This document shows positions 60,073-64,000 of a stretch of DNA of 64,000 nt, one piece after another. This DNA comes from Ralstonia pickettii (GTDB taxonomy: Bacteria; Pseudomonadota; Gammaproteobacteria; Burkholderiales; Burkholderiaceae). Positions within the stretch are counted from its first letter, which is position 1. Each line of letters starts with the position of its first letter. The position numbers were made by a program, and so were the translations under genes. Location of the stretch: positions 62,001-126,000 of the forward strand of contig NZ_CP066772.2 of assembly GCF_016466415.2 (NCBI RefSeq), read 5' to 3'. Under the pieces are notes generated by a model. It searched no databases. It was not told where the DNA came from and was given only the letters and a program-made list of their open reading frames with translations.

Positions 60073-60178
60073 CACATGAATGACATTTTTGTCATTGCTT
60101 TCATGTGACTTAGTTGAAAAAAGATAGGTCGGGCCTTTTCTCCTCCTCGTGCGCAGCCAAGATGGCTGCGCTTTTTTT
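60073..60178 (+). ncRNA. Candidate small RNA ending in an intrinsic terminator
   Basis: A large inverted repeat (outer CACATGAA/TTCATGTG, inner AATGACA-TTTT-TGTCATT, 60073-60107) is followed by a T/C-rich linker with TCTCCTCCTC, and then by a perfect terminator. No gene end lies near enough to explain the terminator: the nearest plus-strand stop is 546 bp upstream. The C/T-rich linker could pair with ribosome-binding sites. The 5' end is not known; the inverted repeat may instead be a promoter operator. Confidence 0.4.
60151..60178 (+). terminator. Rho-independent terminator
   Basis: GCGCAGCC and GGCTGCGC form a perfect 8-bp stem with a 5-nt loop, followed directly by TTTTTTT (60172-60178). 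It is the strongest plus-strand terminator I noticed in the window. Confidence 0.85.
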
Positions 60179-60301
60179 GCCGATCCGGTGTTCAGGGGTC
60201 CGCTGTAGGTTCGCGCCTGCAGGGGGCAAGGGGCCAGTTCGCGTATGCCGGTCCATACAAGCGCTGATTGGCAGATCGTCGTCAGCGCGAATACCGCACC
60301 A

Positions 60302-60751
60302 TCAATCCTTTGCTGGTCGACCCGTCTTCACAGACTCTAGTTTCGCTACGACGGCGAGCAGACGATTCGCCGGCATCGCGGCCAATAGGTTGACTCCAGC
60401 GCGCAAGAGTTCGCTCTTCTTGACCTTCTTACCACCTGCGAGACACCTCTCCTTGATCTCGGCGAGCATTCGATAGTCTGCTTCCGGCATCGTGAAACTG
60501 TCCCGCACAACCTTGGTTTTCTTCGGCTTCTCCGGTGCCATCTCTCCCGCTGGGGTAGCCACACTGGCAGCACGCTTTGTCTTCTTCTGGTTTTTCTCTT
60601 GCCCGGTTGGCAATGCCGCCGGCTTGGCCGAGCTTTGTTTGGTTGCTCGCGCGCCTGCGCTCGCTTCAGATTTGGTTCGGCCAGTCTTTGCTGTCGCACT
60701 GGACGATGCGTTCTCAGCCACTGCCGCTTGCTTTGCCATTTCGAGTTCCAT
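60302..60751 (-). CDS. Lys/Ala-rich protein with ribbon-helix-helix-like C-terminus
   Basis: A 149-residue protein. The first 85 residues are rich in Lys, Ala, Thr and Ser and are probably disordered. The C-terminal part has a strand-helix-helix pattern (VRDSFTMPEADYRMLAEIKE, then KKVKKSELLRAGVNLLAAM), as in ribbon-helix-helix DNA-binding proteins. The basic tail-like N-terminus would bind nucleic acid. ATG 60751 has GGGGG at 7-11 nt upstream. It lies next to a CHAD gene in the same direction. Function is unknown. Confidence 0.72.
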   Translation of the reverse strand: MELEMAKQAAVAENASSSATAKTGRTKSEASAGARATKQSSAKPAALPTGQEKNQKKTKRAASVATPAGEMAPEKPKKTKVVRDSFTMPEADYRMLAEIKERCLAGGKKVKKSELLRAGVNLLAAMPANRLLAVVAKLESVKTGRPAKD

Positions 60752-60931
60752 CTGTTGCCCCCTTTTCTGATGTGTACTGAAACAGTATATATAGTTTCCG
60801 ACGGGCAAAAAACTTGAACACACCGATCAGGCTGAGGCCCGACGCCTCCTGACAAAGCTTGGACCGGATCTTGCCCACTGCTTCTGTGGATAAGTGACTG
60901 CACCTCCCCGACCGGCGCTCCAAGTAGAACC

Positions 60932-61798
60932 TCAGCGCTCGCAAGGAAGACACCCTAATGCGGCAATAGCAGCACGACGTCGGGCCTTCTTCTCCTTTCT
61001 AAGCCATTGCACAAACAGTTCGTGGGCTGTCGCATACTCCGGTCTGACGGGGACTTGGGAGATGTAGGTTGCCCCGACAACCACGTCGTTCAGCTCTCCT
61101 AAAGCGTCTTGAAGCTGTTCCAGTCGGCGAATTCGTTTGATGTCCTTCTTTCCCAACACGGGCGAGAAGAACTCAAGCAGGTAACGCAGTCGCTTGATTT
61201 GGATACGCGTCTGATGCAATTCCTGCAAGCCACCATTCGACGCGCGACGAAGCGCTCGATTCACCCGCCTGGACGCCGCTGCAATACTGGCATGCGCAAA
61301 CTTTCCGAGCGTCTCGCTGGTCTCTGGCTGCGCCTGCGTTGCCTTGCCGATCGCTTCGCTAAAGTCAGCCATCAGCCTCTCAGGCCCGATGCCCTCGAAT
61401 GCAACGCGGCTCTCGGCGCGCGCGCGCTGCCTGATGTCTTCCAACGCCTCCAGCAAGATCAAGGCAGAAGGCTGGCTCGGCGGAACGGCAGCGCGCAACA
61501 GCACGTTGACGATGATGTCCCAGTTCCTCGGCGGCCCAATTTGAGCCGCAACATCCGCTAGCCTGCATCGCCAGTCATCGGCCAGCGCCTTCGGAAGCAG
61601 GTCCCGATAGGCCCACAAAAGCGCCCGCAGTCTACGAATGGCGACTCTGAGCCGATGACCGATCTCGGGGTCGTTGCTCCGTAGATACTCTGGTGCCCAG
61701 TGCTCGACGATTGCGATCTCAGGCGTGGCCAGCCGAGAGAGCATCGACAGGGCCGGTGCCTCGGCGTGCAAAGGAGATGATGCGGCGGAGTTGACCAT
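60932..61798 (-). CDS. CHAD domain protein
   Basis: A 288-residue, helical and basic protein of the CHAD family. The first conserved stretch is GHRLRVAIRRLRALLWAYRD; the second is LHQTRIQIKRLRYLLEFFSP, both with the ordered His/Arg/Lys pattern that binds polyphosphate. No CYTH domain is attached. CHAD proteins associate with polyphosphate granules. The gene precedes the ribbon-helix-helix-like gene with 180 bp between. Confidence 0.88.
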   Translation of the reverse strand: MVNSAASSPLHAEAPALSMLSRLATPEIAIVEHWAPEYLRSNDPEIGHRLRVAIRRLRALLWAYRDLLPKALADDWRCRLADVAAQIGPPRNWDIIVNVLLRAAVPPSQPSALILLEALEDIRQRARAESRVAFEGIGPERLMADFSEAIGKATQAQPETSETLGKFAHASIAAASRRVNRALRRASNGGLQELHQTRIQIKRLRYLLEFFSPVLGKKDIKRIRRLEQLQDALGELNDVVVGATYISQVPVRPEYATAHELFVQWLRKEKKARRRAAIAALGCLPCER

Positions 61799-62047
61799 CA
61801 GAATTGCCCGTTGAGATCAGAGCACCGTTCGCAGCGACCAGCCCAATCTCCCAATTGAATCGATGCGCGGCTTGCTGACACACACATGCAGTCTCATCAC
61901 TCCATTGAGAGGTAGGAGCCAAGCCGGGGACGTTGGCCACCAGACTATCAGGCCACTGTAGACGAGTCTTCGACATTGGCCTTGACACCTATCAACCGTG
62001 AATATAGAGGACTCGGCGGTAAGCACCCGGTGAACCCGTCTTGCCAG

Positions 62048-63577
62048 CTAGGTGGCGCTGGGCGTCCAGCGATGCGGGAGCAGTTCGGCGATGTCGGCCG
62101 CCTTGTGGGTCGGCAGTCGCGTGAGGACGTCTTTCAGATAGGCGTAGGGATCGTGCCCGTTGAGCTTGGCCGATTGGATCAGGCTCATGACGGCAGCCGC
62201 GCGTTGACCGGCGCGCAGTGAGCCTGCAAACAACCAATTGGAGCGACCCAGGGCAACCGGCCGGATCTGTCGCTCGACGTGGTTGTTGTCGATGGGCACC
62301 GTCGGGTCGTCGAGGTAACGCACGAGAGCCGGCCACCGCTTGAGGCTGTAGTCAATGGCCCGCGCGATCGCCGAGCCGTCTGGGACGCGGCGTCGCTGTT
62401 CCTCGAGCCAGGCGTGCAGCCGCTCTAGAATCGGGCCAGCCCTTTGTTGCCGCGCTGCCAGGCGCTGGTCTGGCTCAGCATCCCGCACTTGCGCCTCGAT
62501 CTCGTACAAGCTCACCATGTAGCGCAGTGCCTGGCCCGCCAATTCGCTCTTGTGCTTGTCGTGCAGTTCAAAGAACTTGCGCCGCGAATGGGCCATGCAA
62601 CCGATCTCAGTGACGCCACCGTCGAAGCTGGCCTTGTAGCCGGCGAAGTCATCACATACCAGCTTGCCTTGCCACTGCCCCAGGAACGCGCGAGCGTGCT
62701 CGCCGCTGCGGCTGGGCGCAAACTGGTAAATCACCGCGCGCATCTTCTCGAACTCGCTCGGCGCATAGGCCCACAGGTAGGCGCGGTGCGTCTTGCCATT
62801 GCCGGGCGCGAGCATCTGCACTGGCGTTTCGTCGGCGTGCAGAACACCGTGGCTCAGAACCTCTTCTTGCAGGGCGTCCACCAGCGGTTGCAGACGCACG
62901 CCACAGATGCCCACCCACGCGCCCAGTGTCGATTGCGGGATGGCCAGACCGGCGCGCGCATAGATGCGCTCCTGCCGATACAGGGGAAGGTGGTCGCCGA
63001 ACTTGGACACCAGCGTATGTGCCAGCAGTCCGGCCGTCGGGATGCCTTTGTCGATGACGTGGGGTGGCACCGGCGTCTGCACCAGCGTCTCACACTGATC
63101 GCACACCCATTTGCCGCGGATGTGACGCTCCACGGTGAACGTGCCCGGCGTGTAGTCCAGCTTCTCGCTGATGTCTTCGCCAATGCGCTTGAGCGCACAC
63201 CCACAGGTGCAGGTCTCTGCGTCCGGCTCGTGGTGGATGTCGGTGCGCGGCAACTGCGGCGGCAATGCCTGGCGCTTGGGCTTGCTCTTGGCTTCAGATT
63301 TGGACGACGGCAGGAGCGCTTCCAGTTCGGTCTCAATCGCCTCGAGGTCTGCGTCAATGGCTTCGTCCAGCAGACTCGCCTGTTCAGATGTCAGTTGCTC
63401 GCTGCGCTTGCCGAACTTCCAGCGCTTGTGGATGGCCAGCTCGTGTGTGAGCTGGTCGATCTTGGCTTGCCGGTACCGCAACTCCCGGTCCTTCTCGCCG
63501 ACCTGGGCCATCAACTGCGCAGCCAGTGTGCGCAGTTCGTCCGGGCTCAGGGCATCGAGGTTGGTGGGTAGGTTCAT
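62048..63577 (-). CDS. tnpC: IS66 family transposase TnpC
   Basis: A 509-residue DDE transposase. It begins with a coiled-coil region (LRTLAAQLMAQVGEKDRELR), followed by HKRWKFGKRSEQL, a zinc-ribbon segment (TCTCGCALKRIGEDISEKLD and CDQCETLV), and the DDE core with HADETPVQML and DDFAGYKASFD. The C-terminal HVERQIRPVALGRSNWLFAG is characteristic of IS66. It appears intact. ATG 63577 is preferred over one 24 nt upstream. Confidence 0.95.
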   Translation of the reverse strand: MNLPTNLDALSPDELRTLAAQLMAQVGEKDRELRYRQAKIDQLTHELAIHKRWKFGKRSEQLTSEQASLLDEAIDADLEAIETELEALLPSSKSEAKSKPKRQALPPQLPRTDIHHEPDAETCTCGCALKRIGEDISEKLDYTPGTFTVERHIRGKWVCDQCETLVQTPVPPHVIDKGIPTAGLLAHTLVSKFGDHLPLYRQERIYARAGLAIPQSTLGAWVGICGVRLQPLVDALQEEVLSHGVLHADETPVQMLAPGNGKTHRAYLWAYAPSEFEKMRAVIYQFAPSRSGEHARAFLGQWQGKLVCDDFAGYKASFDGGVTEIGCMAHSRRKFFELHDKHKSELAGQALRYMVSLYEIEAQVRDAEPDQRLAARQQRAGPILERLHAWLEEQRRRVPDGSAIARAIDYSLKRWPALVRYLDDPTVPIDNNHVERQIRPVALGRSNWLFAGSLRAGQRAAAVMSLIQSAKLNGHDPYAYLKDVLTRLPTHKAADIAELLPHRWTPSAT

Positions 63578-63639
63578 GCGGCGAGTCTGCCAGAACCCCA
63601 AGTCCTCTGGAAGGAAGCCAGTTTACGGCTTTGGGGGTA

Positions 63640-63975
63640 TTACACGACCGTGATCGCGTGGTCGTGGGTGAGCGTCTGCCAAGGCAGCCCCGTCACCAGC
63701 GCACGCAATTGCTCGGGATTGAGCGCCGTGGCGATCGCCTGGTCGCCGTTCGTCCAGATGAAGCGCCCCTTGTTGAGGCGCCGCGCGGCCAGCCAGATGC
63801 CGAAGCCGTCGTAGACCAGCACCTTCATGCGCGTCGAACTCTTATTGGCAAACAGGTAGGCGTGGTGGGGGCGTGCCGCGCCGAACACCTTGACGACCCG
63901 CGCGAGGATCGTTTCGGTACCGGCGCGCATGTCCAGCGGCTCCACGGCCAACCAGATCGCGTCCACCCGAATCAA
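63640..63975 (-). CDS. tnpB: IS66 family accessory protein TnpB
   Basis: A 111-residue IS66 Orf2 protein with the family core IWLAVEPLDMRAGTETILAR and HHAYLFANKSSTRMKVLVYD. TTG 63975 is chosen because AAGGGTGG lies 6 nt upstream and the protein then begins (M)IRVDAIWLA as in relatives; an in-frame GTG at 63996 would add seven residues. The exact role in transposition is not established. Confidence 0.9.
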   Translation of the reverse strand: MIRVDAIWLAVEPLDMRAGTETILARVVKVFGAARPHHAYLFANKSSTRMKVLVYDGFGIWLAARRLNKGRFIWTNGDQAIATALNPEQLRALVTGLPWQTLTHDHAITVV

Positions 63976-64000
63976 CGCAACCACCCTTGCAGCCACTGGG

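Larger units (their letters stand above)
59606..60301. other. Intergenic stretch with a hairpin and a strong terminator
   Basis: No protein gene is supported in these 696 bp. The first half is ordinary GC-rich spacer. From about 60055 it becomes AT-rich and holds the long inverted repeat at 60073-60107 and the terminator at 60151-60178, described separately. Confidence 0.5.
62019..64000 (-). mobile_element. IS66 family insertion sequence (right part outside the window)
   Basis: The IS66-typical terminal sequence GTAAGCACCCGGTGAACCCG begins at 62019, just beyond the end of tnpC (62048). tnpC and tnpB follow in the usual order on the minus strand. tnpA and the other terminal repeat lie past the window edge. 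If an 8-bp target duplication exists, its left copy would be ACTCGGCG at 62011-62018. The 220 bp between the CHAD gene and this end hold no gene. Confidence 0.85.

Noticed and set aside
61719-61988. Small minus-strand ORF upstream of the CHAD gene
   Set aside because: It overlaps the CHAD N-terminus in another frame and shows no motif or ribosome site.

Overview
The window looks like chromosomal or second-replicon DNA of a Ralstonia-like betaproteobacterium (Burkholderiaceae). This is inferred from the high GC content, the dense short-spaced operons, the Porin_4-type porin, and gene content typical of that family: organosulfur (sfn) genes, a paa cluster, GH28 polygalacturonase with a TRAP transporter, CheV and IS66. 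No rRNA is present, and the only tRNA-like sequence is degenerate, so the species is not fixed.

Region 1 (1-4650, all minus strand): a MerR regulator of the light-response (LitR-like) type, then GTP cyclohydrolase I, an FAD amine-oxidase-like enzyme, a DUF1365 protein and a Cfa-like fatty-acid methyltransferase cut by the left edge. The last three overlap by 4 nt and look translationally coupled. Together they suggest a light- or photo-oxidation-induced lipid modification operon. Region 2 (4651-12281, plus): a Tat-exported GH28 polygalacturonase, a DctPQM TRAP transporter, a porin and a GntR regulator, probably for breaking down pectin and taking up galacturonate. Its promoter region carries two near-identical palindromes. 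Region 3 (12366-14230): an MDR oxidoreductase divergent from an HxlR regulator, followed by the C-terminal remnant of an ECF sigma factor.

Region 4 (14586-25246, plus): an organosulfur locus with an FMN reductase, the SfnG dimethylsulfone monooxygenase, a complete LIV-type ABC transporter interleaved with two SfnB/SoxC-like flavin monooxygenases, and an SfnR-like sigma54 activator with an unusual GAFAGA loop. Region 5 (25296-31686): an acyltransferase, a polar amino acid ABC transporter, a PLP sulfur-amino-acid lyase and a cysteine-dioxygenase-like protein, together suggesting cyst(e)ine or related sulfur amino acid use. Region 6 (31730-38209): LysR and PcaD, a TetR regulator, and paaABCDE (minus) behind a promoter with a perfect 12-bp palindrome in its spacer.

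Region 7 (38280-49861): an MFS exporter, small SRPBCC/VOC/SnoaL-type proteins, a TetR regulator, an uncharacterised 279-residue protein paired with an NtaA/DmoA-type monooxygenase, a zinc-ribbon metallopeptidase, a lipoprotein, CheV, a LysR and a reductase. Region 8 (49862-64000) looks accessory: a degenerate tRNA-like sequence, a TniQ/TnsD-like C-terminal fragment, a DJ-1/PfpI protein, degenerate small frames, a UvrA-like ABC protein, LtrA broken at a run of nine T, a truncated GGDEF protein, two secreted phosphoesterases, a candidate small RNA with a strong terminator, a ribbon-helix-helix-like protein, a CHAD protein and an IS66 element running off the right edge.
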